Positions 36,617 to 48,642 of a DNA stretch of 64,000 nucleotides are shown here, one piece after another. The position numbers and the translations under genes are program-made. The notes under the pieces are model-generated. The model was not told the DNA's origin and made no database searches. It worked only from the letters and a program-made list of their open reading frames with translations. Within the stretch, counting starts at the first letter, position 1; each line of letters opens with the position of its first letter. Origin of the DNA: Ambrosia x helenae (lineage: Eukaryota > Streptophyta > Magnoliopsida > Asterales > Asteraceae); the NCBI GenBank assembly GCA_030844895.1, contig CM061231.1:83858706-83922705 (forward strand), in the 5' to 3' direction.

Positions 36617-37282
36617 TTTACATAGCCCCTTTTCTATTTATCACCATTTTTGGGGTGAAACATGTTACAACAATATTTATGCAATTCAATCATCAATGTG
36701 TCTATGTGTATTTCTATGTTGCATTATGTCTTGAACATGACTAGGGTAAGCACAATTCTAGCATAAACATTCATCAGCCAAACGGTATACATTGATAGAT
36801 CTATTGGACTGACAATCCCACCCGGATACGTGCCTCCTACAAAGGTTACGTGGGTGTTTGTTACTGCAATATAAACGAGTGAACCATGAGCGTATGGGAT
36901 GTACCACAATACAACAGTCACAAGGTTGATTATGCACTCGATTTACTTCTAGTATGTTTTCGCATATGGACTAGATTGCCATGACACATGAATTGCACAT
37001 CATTTTTACTCAATTATCAAAAACCTATGTAATTCTCACCAACTTTTGTTGACCCAAAACATTTTCAACTTAACATGTTTCAGGTTCTATTTGCTTGAAG
37101 ATTTGAATTGATGCTTGAAGATATGTGTATAGTTTTTATTCAATTTGATGTACAAATTCTAGAACAATTGTATGTAATTCATTTAAATTATTTAATGGAA
37201 TTTATTATTCACCATGAGCTACTGAACAATCATCAATACGTGACATCCCGATGTTTCCGCCATCGGTTGGGGTGTTACAGAT

Positions 37283-37295
37283 TGGTATCAGAGCC
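37283..37295 (+). other. Element E primer binding site (tRNA-iMet)
   Basis: TGGTATCAGAGCC, three bases after the LTR. Confidence 0.9.
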
Positions 37296-37533
37296 ATGGT
37301 TATAGGGAATTAGGTTATTAGAAAAATAATCTAGTCTATAACCATAGGATTTAACCAGTACTTGCTTCTTTTACTTGCTATTCTCTATCTCCCTCCTACT
37401 TCTTATCCCTACTTTCATCCTTACAAGAAGGTTGCTCTCAATCACTGGATCTACTCTTAGACTAATAGGACAAAATCCTCAGGTTTAACCTGAACCACCT
37501 TGAGATCTCGTCGAAGTTCTAGATTTTAATAAC

Positions 37534-37686
37534 GAACACGTGCAATCTGGAAGGGTGAACGCCTGTATTCTGAGTCTTCTGTCTAGGCTGGCATTGCGCA
37601 TATATCCCAATCAGACGAGGGACCCGGATGCCTACCTGGGAATTCTCGGGATGAGTGTTCACTTATAGGCTAAAGCATGTCTTCAC
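37534..37686 (+). other. Conserved leader block in element E
   Basis: Counterpart of 35144-35294 in D and 55922-56070 in F. Retained in a copy that has lost pol, as expected for a cis-acting packaging signal. Confidence 0.5.
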
Positions 37687-37825
37687 TATGTTATTGGAAT
37701 CTGAAATCTTTGATACGTCAACGTTTTCGTTTATTCGTTTTAATTAATGAATAAATGATTACATTCCTTATATCACCTCATTCATTTCATGCCACATTGA
37801 ACCTTCATTGTGTCCCTTACAGATC

Positions 37826-38437
37826 ATGTCTCCACGTCGCAGCACTCGCAATAACAGTGGTGAAAACCAAGAGGAAAGTAACAACAACCACAACACCAAC
37901 CACAACAAAGGTGTTGATGCCCAACTGGCTGCGATTATTTCCCAACAAATGGCGCAACAAATCACAACTCTGGTTTCTAACTTATTGGCTCAAGTCATCC
38001 CAATGAATGGGAACGGCAATGGAAATGGAAATGGCGATGGAAATCACATAAAGAACGGGACCTTAGTTCAAAAAGGCAAGAAAACAAGTATTGTGGCCGC
38101 GGTAACTACCGAGAACCAGAAGCGCAAGACCAGGGATCCTAATGTAAACCTCACTACACAAGCTTCTAACAAGAAACCCTATACAAGAAACTTTCCATTG
38201 TGTAACACATGCAATCGACATCACCCCACTGTTTCAATGTGTCGCCTGTGCACCAATTGTGGTAGGTATGGCCATCTGGTCAACACATGTCGTGAGACCC
38301 CAAACCCTAATACCAACCAACCAACCAACCCTGCTCAAGTTGCTAATCTTGATCGTCCTGGTAAATACAACTATGGTCAATTCTATGAATGTGGAAACCC
38401 AAATCATTTCCGTAACCGATGCCCTAAACTAAATTGA
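37826..38437 (+). CDS. Element E mini-gag, intact, capsid core deleted
   Basis: 203 codons from the ATG at 37826 (MSPRRSTRN), open to the stop. Collinear with D's gag: Arg-rich start, amphipathic helix (AAIISQQMAQQITTLV), short Asn-Gly repeat, then a jump straight to IKNGTLVQKGKK, skipping roughly 180 residues that form the capsid domain in D. The Cys/His clusters CNTCNRHHPTVSMCRLCTNC...GHLVNTC remain; the last knuckle reads FYECG with the first Cys lost, and the ORF ends there. The product cannot build a capsid but could bind RNA or join particles of a related gag. The in-frame deletion and absence of stops suggest selection or youth; identical LTRs favour youth. Confidence 0.8.
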   Translation: MSPRRSTRNNSGENQEESNNNHNTNHNKGVDAQLAAIISQQMAQQITTLVSNLLAQVIPMNGNGNGNGNGDGNHIKNGTLVQKGKKTSIVAAVTTENQKRKTRDPNVNLTTQASNKKPYTRNFPLCNTCNRHHPTVSMCRLCTNCGRYGHLVNTCRETPNPNTNQPTNPAQVANLDRPGKYNYGQFYECGNPNHFRNRCPKLN

Positions 38438-38916
38438 GATCAAGACCCTCCAGCTACTTAACAGCAAACCCCACCATTTGAATGATGTCTACTTTTTAAT
38501 TCTATGTATTAACACTTTTTGATTCAAGTAATAAATTCAAGTATTATCATAAAATCTGAGTGCATGCTTGTGAACTAATTGCTATATCTATAATCATACT
38601 TGCTTACTTGTACAACAATTAGTTGACTACCAAACAACCTACTTAACGATTGGTAGAGGTCATCATGTCTTTCCAACAGTCGGGAGAGGCCCTACAACCT
38701 GCTCAATGACTGGTGGAGACTATCGAACCTGCTCAACAATCGGTAGAGTCATAAAAGGACGCAAAACCCTAATGTAAGGTAAATTGATAATTACGGTCCG
38801 GAACGTAATCATGAATTTACAGGTACGTTAAGGTAGTGAGAAATTTTATCAAAGTTTTCGGTAGTCGACCAATTGTATACCTGGTGTTTTTCTTTTAACT
38901 TCGGGACGAAGTTCCT
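38438..38916 (+). other. Element E 3' untranslated region with four 30-bp repeats
   Basis: No ORF. At about 38633-38755 four degenerate units of about 30 bp with the pattern CAACCTRCTYAAYGAYTGGTRGAG. Near 38900 it becomes similar to D's and F's pol-to-PPT junction (GGGACGAAGTTCCTAAAAG). Confidence 0.65.
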
Positions 38917-38931
38917 AAAAGTAGGGGAGAC
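38917..38931 (+). other. Element E polypurine tract
   Basis: AAAAGTAGGGGAGAC directly before the 3' LTR. Confidence 0.88.
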
Positions 38932-40249
38932 TGTAACATCGCAAAATTTTTCCCCAAAATTTTAATACATAAAAAGCCCTTATATATATATATTTTTTTT
39001 ATTACACCTTTATCATTAATATTATACAAATGTGCCTAAGTCTTTATTTATCCTAACTCACAACTTATATACATACATAAATGTATATAAATAATAATAA
39101 TAATAATATGATTCTAAATTCTTTTTTTTTTTTTTTCACATACAAGATTTTTTTTTTTAAATAAAGCCTTGAGTCAAATAGTCAATGTCCTAGTCAAAGT
39201 CTTAGTCAAACAGTCAAAGTCTTAGTCAAATAGTCAATTCATCATAAAACCTTACTTTATGGTGTTGACCAATTTTAATGGCTAATTGAATCCAAAACTA
39301 GTATAAAAACCCACCTATGACCCATTGTACTTTGCACCTCTAAATCGATTGTTTCAATCCGATTAAACTTTCCCTCATACCTTTCTTCTATAGTCTATTA
39401 CTTCTACAATTGAAGCTTTGATTATAAGCTCTTGTAATTGGCGAATTGGAAGCTTGATATTCTTTCTTTTTCGTTTTCTTCAATTTGGACTAGCTACGTT
39501 GTTGAGTCTTTGGGATTCGCCTCGCATACATTCACAACACATTATTCTATTTTTTTTACGAGACATAACATTTTGCTAAGGTGAGTTTTACATAGCCCCT
39601 TTTCTATTTATCACCATTTTTGGGGTGAAACATGTTACAACAATATTTATGCAATTCAATCATCAATGTGTCTATGTGTATTTCTATGTTGCATTATGTC
39701 TTGAACATGACTAGGGTAAGCACAATTCTAGCATAAACATTCATCAGCCAAACGGTATACATTGATAGATCTATTGGACTGACAATCCCACCCGGATACG
39801 TGCCTCCTACAAAGGTTACGTGGGTGTTTGTTACTGCAATATAAACGAGTGAACCATGAGCGTATGGGATGTACCACAATACAACAGTCACAAGGTTGAT
39901 TATGCACTCGATTTACTTCTAGTATGTTTTCGCATATGGACTAGATTGCCATGACACATGAATTGCACATCATTTTTACTCAATTATCAAAAACCTATGT
40001 AATTCTCACCAACTTTTGTTGACCCAAAACATTTTCAACTTAACATGTTTCAGGTTCTATTTGCTTGAAGATTTGAATTGATGCTTGAAGATATGTGTAT
40101 AGTTTTTATTCAATTTGATGTACAAATTCTAGAACAATTGTATGTAATTCATTTAAATTATTTAATGGAATTTATTATTCACCATGAGCTACTGAACAAT
40201 CATCAATACGTGACATCCCGATGTTTCCGCCATCGGTTGGGGTGTTACA
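38932..40249 (+). repeat. Element E 3' LTR (1318 bp)
   Basis: Copy of 35962-37279; followed by TSD GTGAC and the rest of D's 5' LTR. Its 39565-39910 part is the inverted counterpart of D's 40255-40580. Confidence 0.95.
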
Positions 40250-41809
40250 GTGACTGTTATAATGTGGTACATCCCATACGCTCATGGTTCACTCGAATAT
40301 GTTATGCGATAACAAACACCCACGCTACCTTTGTACGAGGCACGTATCCGGGTGGGATTGTCAGTCCAATAGATCTATTAATGTATACCGTCGGCTGATC
40401 AATGTTAATGATTATGCTAGAATTGTGCTTACACTAGTCATGTTCAAGACATAATGCAACATAGAATAACACATAGACACATTGATGATTGAATCGCATA
40501 AATGATGTTGTAACATGTTTCACCCCAAAAATGGTGATAAATAAAAAGGGGCTATGTAAAACTCACCTTAGCAAAATGTTATACTTCTTGAAAAATTGAA
40601 TAGCGTGTTGCCCAAACAATGCCAAATATCACCCTATAATAAGGTAATAAATATGTCTAAGTCTATCTAGTCTATAAATGTATATGTTCTAGGGCTTCGT
40701 ATTGGGGATAAATGCTTGTTGAATTAATATGAAAAATGTTTGATAATTGAGAGAAATTTAGAAATCAAATAGACAATAATCTTTTTATAAAATTTAAATT
40801 TAAGATGATCTCAAAAATATGTTTAAAGTATAAAAATAATTTTTACAAAATTATTTTCTTTAAAATAGAATATTAATTCTATTTATAACAAATTATCAAG
40901 ATTTAACTTTAATATTTAAAAATACTAAAATTAAAGAATTATGAGGTTAAAATTTATATTTCTATTCTAAATATTCAGAAATAATTTGTATAAAATTTTG
41001 GTGCAAAAATATTAAAAATTGGATTTATTATGATTTAATTATGATTAAAACTAACAAAAATTGATTAAAAATATTAAATAAATGATTTTTCAGAATTAAA
41101 ATTCATTTTAGAAAAGTTTATCATTATATAAACTCAGAATAATTTTTGTGGAAATTTATAAAATTGTTTTGATATTTTAATGGAATTTTATAAATATAAT
41201 AGAATAAAATTGATTTAATTATTATATATATTAAATAAATTAATTTTTGAAAACTAAAAATTGTGATTGAAACTTTTTTATCAGATTATCATAAAATAAT
41301 TTTTTTAGAATTTATAAAGAGTTTTAATAATTAAAAATGAATTTATAAAATTATATGTATTATATATAATTATTGGGATTTGTTTGTTTAAAAACAAAAT
41401 AAAAGAAAAAGGTATGCCATAGCCGGGACTCGAACCCGGGTGGCTCAGGAAGTTAGCACCAGACACAACTACTTGGTCCAGACCAGTGGTTGTGTTTATT
41501 TCCGTTTGATTAAAAATAAATATTATAAGCTGAATCATGTTTATCCCCAAATTAAACCCACGAGCCCTAATTTTTCCAATCGTTTGATTCACACATCAAT
41601 AACCCAATTAACCTTAGGGCTATTGATGTGTAGATGCCGATGATCAAAACCCACCAAAAATATTATACTTACAAAGCAGTTTTGATCACGAACGCTCGGT
41701 CAGCTTAAAAAGTCAAAACGCGATATAATTATCAAGAACAGAGGATTGTTGTGAAGAATTGGGGGTTGAGAGAGATATAATGGCGAGTTGTGATCATTCA
41801 GAGGGGTTC

Positions 41810-41817
41810 AATTTATA
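41810..41817 (-). promoter_or_regulatory. Probable TATA box of element D
   Basis: TATAAATT on the minus strand, about 525 bp from the LTR start, followed by a C/A-rich leader with no ATG before a GTAAGT donor-like site at 41672. Confidence 0.45.
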
Positions 41818-42347
41818 GTACACAGGCCTAGATGATTGAATTGCAAGTATTGACCACGAATTGAATATGGTACGCGTAATTGATAAATTTGGTAAAAATT
41901 GGCTGTTAATAATCGTGTTGTTGAGTCATAAAAGGCTGATAATCGTGTAATGGTGCCAATTATAGATCAATCACAAGTTAATGTGATGATTTTGGCAAGT
42001 CGTTGTATCACAGTTGACTTTCCAAGTCAAATGTGAGGGTTTTACAACTAGTGTTATAATTATAACAAACCGGGTTTGAAACAATGATGTATGCTAGATC
42101 AGATGGTTTGTGTATGTGTGTTTATGTTTGAACCGGCTTGGGCGCGGGTTCGAGTCCGGCCCAAGCACCATTTTTTTAAATAATTATCCTTCATATAATC
42201 ATATATATGTATATATATAAATTATATAGTATTAGGGTTTCAAAAATGCAACAAAAATAATTAAATGCACACATTAATACTGGAACTTGACGTTTTTATT
42301 AATAACGAGTGTAACGTACAAGTATAGTTGCGTAATGTTACATGGAG

Positions 42348-42573
42348 TATTTGTTGTTGTCTTTATTCGTTCGTGGTTATCCCTTCGTTTGCATTCTGGG
42401 AAACGTTACTTGGGTTAGGTCGACACTCATCATTGCCAAAGAGTGAATCTCGGGGCGAGATTCCTTTCAACAGGGGGATGATGTGACGATCGGGAAAATT
42501 TTTCTTTTTATCGCTTCGTTCTCTTTTACTTCGGGAAATTTTCGGGACAAAAATTCTTTCAACAGGGGGATGA
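42348..42573 (+). other. Element B 3' internal end with duplicated polypurine tract
   Basis: Follows the TSD of D. Two copies of CTTTCAACAGGGGGATGATG lie at about 42464 and 42556, each followed by TGTGAC. Only the second precedes the true LTR at 42574. The first is followed by GATCGGGAAAATTTTTC, which resembles the LTR start of element E. Confidence 0.7.
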
Positions 42574-44992
42574 TGTGACACCCGGCACGTTTAGGTTAAC
42601 ACTTTATAAAACACATAAGTCTACCTTAGCGAAAAACGTTTTCAAACATACTTAACTAGGTCAGTTGAGTCGTTATGATGGTTCCGGGAATCATCGGGAG
42701 TCGTTACAATGATCCACGGGATCATTGGGAGTCGGTCCATAACCATGTGAACACGGATTAGTGATTTGTAGAATCACCGGGTTTAACGCACACACGTAAA
42801 TCTCGAGTCCCGGGAATTGGTGAACGGATAGGAACGTGTTAGTTATCATGCATTATGTGCTTACAATCATTATATGACTTGTCGGTATGTGAATACGTGT
42901 TTATATGTGTTAAAATAGTGATTACGTGTAATTGCATGACATTATAGGTGATTACGCGTAATTGCATGTAAATAGGGGTGATTGGTGTAATTGCATGTAA
43001 ATAAGTGGTGATTAGCCTAATCGCCAATAATAGGGGCGATTGGAGGAGTAATTATAGGCGATTGGTCTAATCGCCAGTAGTTACATGCGATTAGACAACC
43101 TAATCGCCTGTAACTGCTGCGTAATCGCCTGACGCGTACTAAATGACTAGAAACACCTATAAATACCACCCATATGATGTAAAACATCATTTATGAAACC
43201 CTAATACACCCTAAAGCCACCCCACACCTCATTCAAACTCTGCAACACGTTTTTGATCAAGAAATCACATTTTCAAGCTTTACATCCCATAATCTTACAA
43301 TTTCAAGGTGTGTTTCTTCATCCCAAACCTTTGTAATGATATTGTTTTGATCCCTAAAGGTCCAGATCTGGTTTCTAAACATTTGTGTCTTTGAAAACTC
43401 ATTAAAATCAGTTTCTAAACAAACCCAAACCTCTATGCTTGTTATATGTGATGTATTCATGCAAGATAGGATTTTTATCGTTTAAACATGGTTGTTCTTG
43501 TATTATTAATATGTTTCTGATCTAAATTAGTTGATATGATGTTAACCTAGGAGTTTGAAGGTTCATTGATGTGTATTATTGATATTAGGCGTTTTGACCC
43601 GTTTGAATGATCATGGAGGATTAATGATCATATGTTGTGTTTTATTGATTGTTTCAGATTAGGGATTACTCTAGGATGATGCTAGAACAGTAGGATAGTG
43701 TCGGACAATGTCATTATGTGATGAAATCTGGATATTTGCCATTTAGGGTAAGGTTTGCATGTTGATATGATGTTTAAATGCGAAGTTATGCTATTTTGGG
43801 AAAACGCTTGCATTCGGGACGGCTAGAATGATAATAAATTAGGGGTTTTTGCTTGAAATAGTTGGATTAATGTTTTGGGTTTGATATTGGGTGTTTCCAC
43901 ATGTTTCGGATCTGATTTGGAAGGTTAAACGCGTGAAAAAGCTAAATCAGGCTGCAAGGGGCGATTGGGGAGCTCCAATCGCCTGAAGGAACTGGCGATT
44001 GGGCCAATCGCCTGAAATTAGAGGCGATTGGGCACCTAATCGCCTATACTGCATGTGATTACACTCCCAATTGCTAGTTTGACCATCCTAATCACTAGTT
44101 GACTTTCCTAAATGCATGTATGATAGCCTAATCGCGTGTGCTGGTGTTGTAAGCGTATTTTGACATCCCGAAACACGGTTTGACACCTAGGCACATGTTA
44201 GGAACCCCGTGCCATGTCTAATAACTTGGTAACACGTGTTTGGACTTGTTTATGCGTTAATTGGGCGTTATGCTAGATAGGGTGAATATTTGTGCATGCT
44301 AAGTGTTTAATTGCATAAGTTGCATGATATCTTGTATGTGGCTAACACGTGGGATGTCGGGTCACCGATGGGATGTCAGGTATTGTCTGGTTTGGTCGGT
44401 TTACCGTTTAAACATGTTTTCAACATACACGGTCACGGTCTTGACAACTTGGGGACTGATTAGCCTTCGGGTTAGTAGTCATCACACTTATGTAAACTCA
44501 TTGATAGGTCGCCACTAGTAGGGACTATTACACACGTATCGGATTTCTATTTTACTGAGGACGCACTCTAAGTAGAGTTTCACGGCCCCACTCTTGTACT
44601 GGTTTTACATTTTCGGGGGAGAAAACATGCCGTGTTCTTTAAATGTGTGTCAATTGTGTTTGCAAGTTCATTACGTTTGGGAGTATTCATTTGGGTTCAA
44701 GGTATTCATTTATGTTCAGTATTATATGACCTATGTTGTGGCAGTTCGTTAGCCCCTATGTGGTAGTTCGTTAGCTATTATATGGTAGTTCGTTGACCAT
44801 GGGATGGTAGTCCGTTAGCTATGATATAGTATTTCGTTGACCATGGGATGGTAGTTCGTTAACCGTGGTGGGTGATAGTTCGTTTGGGAGGTTCGTTATG
44901 GAGTTCAAATGTTTAACGAGTGTTTTCATCGGCCGGTTGTATCACGATAGTCTTTCAAAAGCTCATGAAACGTTTTTACTTAAAAACCTGTG
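42574..44992 (+). repeat. Element B 3' LTR, left part
   Basis: Matches 7717 to about 10190 of the 5' LTR, with two fewer 30-bp units. Breaks off after ACCTGTG at 44992, where foreign sequence (G) begins. Confidence 0.88.
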
Positions 44993-45319
44993 TAGCTCTG
45001 ACATCCTCATGGGCGTGCACGGGATGTCCAGCCATGAACTTAAATCTTTGGCACGAGATAGTGATTTGTGTCCCTCGTTCTGATGAGGGAAATCTTATCT
45101 GGCCAGCGACATCGAAACAACGCCAGCATTGGCACCTCTCTTTTAGGAGAACTCAGGACACGTAATCGAAAACACGAACTGAATTTCGAGACGAAATTCT
45201 TTTCAACTTGGGGATGATGTGACACCCAGAAAATTTTTCGGAATTTTCTCTCACTTGAAACCAACCTTACTAGGTTACTTGCTGAATTCGAGACGAAATT
45301 CTTTTCAACTTGGGGATGA

Positions 45320-48300
45320 TGTGATACCCCGCAATTTCAGGTTCCTAAATTTACTAAACTCTAGTTACTTGCACCTAGATTTCTTGCATTCTACTTGACT
45401 AGAGTTAACTAGATAAGTTACACGTGCCCACAATAGCTATATATGTATCTATAAGTTATCATAGATTGACAAACATATGATTAAACTTATGAGAGTTTAT
45501 AAATATTAATCTATGGGTGCACATGAATCTCTTATACTCCCAAATGTGCTTGTATATATATATATATGCATATACACTAGGATTGATAAGAAAAACTATA
45601 TTTTGTTAAATACCTTCTAGAAGCTAACACACATACATACATGCATATATAAACACACGCATCATACCCACACACTTGGAAGTTTCTTTTTGTCTTTAGT
45701 AGCCACCCCATGGGAAACAAACTATGACAACCTACAAGCTAGGAAAACTTAGACACTAGTTAGCCAACACATGATGAAAAGGACATAAGATAGAAGCTTC
45801 TAAACACCCCACCAACATCTTATGACAAGCCTAGTAACCATGTGTTGTCACCATCCATCCTAACTCCTAGGAAGTCACCCTAGTTCTTCTAACTAGCACC
45901 TAAATGGGAAACAAACAAACATGTGATTAAAATCACTTGGAGCCACCTTTCCGCTTTGAATAACCAATCGGCCAAAGCCTATTTAGGCTACAAGAAATCC
46001 AATTGTTTCACCCATTTGGTTAAAACACTAATCTCACTTCAACTTCCTAGGATAACTACACTACTCTACTTAGAAACAAACAAACCTATACATTCTACTC
46101 CTAATTCATGGCCCCTAAGACAACACATGAACACATGGAGACAATCCTTGGAGCATTGAAGAGTCACTATCCACATGTGCCTACATCTATGAGTTGTCAA
46201 AAACATCTTATCCCAACACTAGGAATTGCGGCCCATAGTGACAACACAAGAAACATAGTAAGACAAGCTAGAAAGCCATGTATTGTCACTATCCTAGACT
46301 AAGAACTACCTAGAGAATGTTTTTGTTCTCTTGTGCTTGGCCTAAATACTAGGAGCACATGGGACAAAAGAATGACAACTCATGATTCACATACATACAC
46401 TCACTAGTCACTATCATAAGCTAACTCCAAGACATGACTCATCACCCTACACACTAGAACCTCTTTGTCTTCTCTTAGCCGAAAACAACATGGAACAAAC
46501 CCAAGGACTTGTCACTTTCAACAAACATTCTAGGATGTCACCTTGGGAACAAGCAACCAATAGGAATACATGAGAGGAACCATCACTATCATCTAGAAAT
46601 CCTTGTCCTCTTCTCCTCTTGTTTTTGCGGCCGTGGACCTTGAAGAACCCAAGAAGCTTCCAACTAGCAACTAGGCTCCTATGATCTATCACCATCCAAC
46701 AAGTAAAAACAAGGTGTGTCATGGACAAGTCATTGTCAACCTTGCAAAAGTTTCGGCCCACATAGTAGGATAGGGACATGAGATAGAAGCTTCCAAACAC
46801 CAACAAAAGTCCCTTTCACCTATAGCCAACCTAAGATTACACCTAATTAGCATGAACAACTAATAATAGCTACCTTTTCACATTTGAAACTTTCCTAAAA
46901 ATATCTTACACCAATCGAAACCAAGGAAGGAAAAAGGAAACATCACTATCCTATATATAAGACAAGCTCACCCTTACACCTTAATGTACCTCTAATAGAC
47001 CACTAGGACTTAATCATGGTTAACATTTGCCAAAAATGGAGGATGAGGGGAGTATGCCAACTCACGGCCACCTCATGTGAAAACACTAGACAAATTTGCC
47101 AACATATAATCACCAAAATAGCATAGAACTCTAAACATGTAGCTAAGAAAGAAGGTTGGGACTTGCCATTTAAAACACTATATATAGAGAGTTCATGAAC
47201 ACTTCATTCTTGCACCACACCACTCAAAAATCACCTCTAACTCCCTCTCTAAAACCCCTCGGCCGAAGAACACCCCTTGGTTAGATTATCGAGTACTAGG
47301 AAGCTCTAAGTCTACAAGTTTCCCCCTTCCTACTATCTAGTAATAAGGTAAGTTCTAATCGCTCATTTTTCTTAGTACTATCGGCCCTTATTGTGAACCC
47401 AAACCTAGGCCCTTTTGATCACTAGGATCGGCCCTCAACTAGCATTGATAAGTTGGTTATTATGCATTTAGTAATCAAGCTCCTAGTATGTACACATTGT
47501 TTCACTTATATAATCAATTATGTTATCTTGTGTTGAAATAATTGGTTACACATTACACATGGATTCATGAAACACTTTAAATCAAACTTCTTATACATGA
47601 GACATGATCTACACAACTTGATGTGGTTCACAAAAGTGGGTGCCGAACTTGTGTGATAAACAAGAACATAGTTTAATATATCTTAATGCTCATAGGGAGA
47701 TCTTTGTTGGAACGATAGTTACTTTCTCTGCTTTGCTAGATCTCTCACACAAACATCAGATGAGTTTCACTACTCTTTTCTCAAAAGCATGCTTCTCGGA
47801 ATGAGACAACTTTCAAACTTTTTCATAAGTCCGGTTGGGACTACTTTACACATCCCGGGTTTGGGGTACTATGATTCACTAGGTGAATCTGCTTTCACTA
47901 ATTCATGCTTTATGTCCTTTATGAACTAAACACAATCTATCACTCTAAAGTCCTTATTATATTATTGGGTTAATAGCTGAAGGCGAACGGGGTATTATTT
48001 GATAGCGCTATTAGGTTGTGCAGCAACCTCATGCTTGCGTGCTTGTGTCACGGGCATGAACTTCTGACCACGCTCTTGCGGAGCTAACTAGTGTTGATAG
48101 ACACTGGTACTAAGGCATCATAACGAAAGTTATTACACTGTATGTTCCCAATAATCAGTTGTTTAGTTACAATGAGTGGGCTAGCTACCCCTGGCATGTG
48201 AATTAGCTATTACTCAAAACAAGGTCTGGAGGACCTACGCATTTACCAAACTTTGTGAACTCACCAACTTTATGTTGACCCACGATTATTATAACTTTTT

Positions 48301-48642
48301 ACACGTAGTTAGCTTCCGGTGCCGCGATTAGAAAGCCTGGTCACTAGTTCGAAGCACGAGTAGGGCATGCATCATATAGAATCATGGGATATGAATACTT
48401 ATCTATTTTTGAATTTTTAATTATCTATTACGATTTCGAACGCGTCTTTTTAACGCAAACTATTATCTTTAAGTTTCGCTTCCGCAACTACTATTTGGAT
48501 AACTATTATCTTTAAAGTTCGCTTCCGCAACTATTGAAATATTTGATTATCTATGAAACTTGTTTTACAACAACGAACTAAATGGTTTGGGCATTTAGAG
48601 TCGTTCAGGTGACTTGTGGCTATGGGATCCTGGAACGTCACA
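45320..48642 (+). repeat. Element G LTR (about 3.3 kb)
   Basis: TGTGATACCCC start after the polypurine-like CAACTTGGGGATGA; ends GGAACGTCACA. Carries TATATATA (47179-47186), a donor-like AATAAG|GTAAGT (47348), and GTGAACTCACCAAC near the 3' end as in other LTRs of this group. An earlier pseudo-start TGTGACACCC lies at 45218 after a second copy of the same purine block. The region 45330-48600 holds no gene. Confidence 0.65.
47179..47186 (+). promoter_or_regulatory. TATA box of element G LTR
   Basis: TATATATA followed by GAGAG and a C/A-rich leader up to the donor-like site at 47348. Confidence 0.5.

Larger units (their letters stand above)
35962..37279 (+). repeat. Element E 5' LTR (1318 bp)
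   Basis: Same length as 38932-40249 and no difference found on side-by-side reading. Contains W-box cluster, TATA box, donor-like site, TAA-type microsatellite and T runs. The 3' half is related to D's LTR. Confidence 0.95.
35962..40249 (+). mobile_element. Element E: young non-autonomous gag-only Gypsy element, 4288 bp
   Basis: TGTAACATCG...GGTGTTACA, TSD GTGAC at 35957-35961 and 40250-40254. LTRs of 1318 bp each look identical by eye; internal region only 1652 bp: PBS, leader, short gag, PPT. No protease, RT, RNase H or integrase. The PBS, PPT and leader block match D and F, so D-like partners could supply enzymes in trans (inference). Confidence 0.93.
27842..42342 (-). mobile_element. Element D: Gypsy (Tekay/Del-like) retrotransposon, hosts E
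   Basis: Minus strand. TGTAACATTACGC...TGTTACA ends on the element strand, TSD TGGAG at 27837-27841 and 42343-42347. 3' LTR 27842-30337, internal 30338-35558, 5' LTR 35559-42342 interrupted by E. With E and its TSD copy removed the 5' LTR is 2491 bp against 2496 bp. The LTRs differ at scattered bases. Coding order gag-PR-RT-RH-IN is Ty3/Gypsy. Confidence 0.93.
35559..42342 (-). repeat. Element D 5' LTR, interrupted by E
   Basis: Two pieces: 35559-35961 and 40255-42342. Contains TATA (41810-41817), two donor-like sites (GTAAGT at 41667-41672 and GTGAGT at 40561-40566, minus), and the two tRNA-related blocks. Confidence 0.92.
44993..48642 (+). mobile_element. Element G: truncated Gypsy remnant inside B's 3' LTR
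   Basis: About 327 bp of 3' internal sequence followed by a full-length-looking LTR (45320-48642). No TSD; about 80 bp of B's LTR are missing at the left junction, while the right junction is collinear. Best read as an insertion whose 5' part was deleted together with neighbouring B sequence. No coding domain survives. Confidence 0.7.

Noticed and set aside
36724..36921. 65-residue ORF repeated exactly at 39694-39891
   Set aside because: It is in E's LTR; the repeat is just the LTR pair, and the reading frame has no coding signature.
45330..48600. Possible host gene in the 3.3-kb stretch with several short ORFs
   Set aside because: ORFs are under 120 codons, lack domains, and the segment is bounded by LTR-like ends with a TATA box and donor site.
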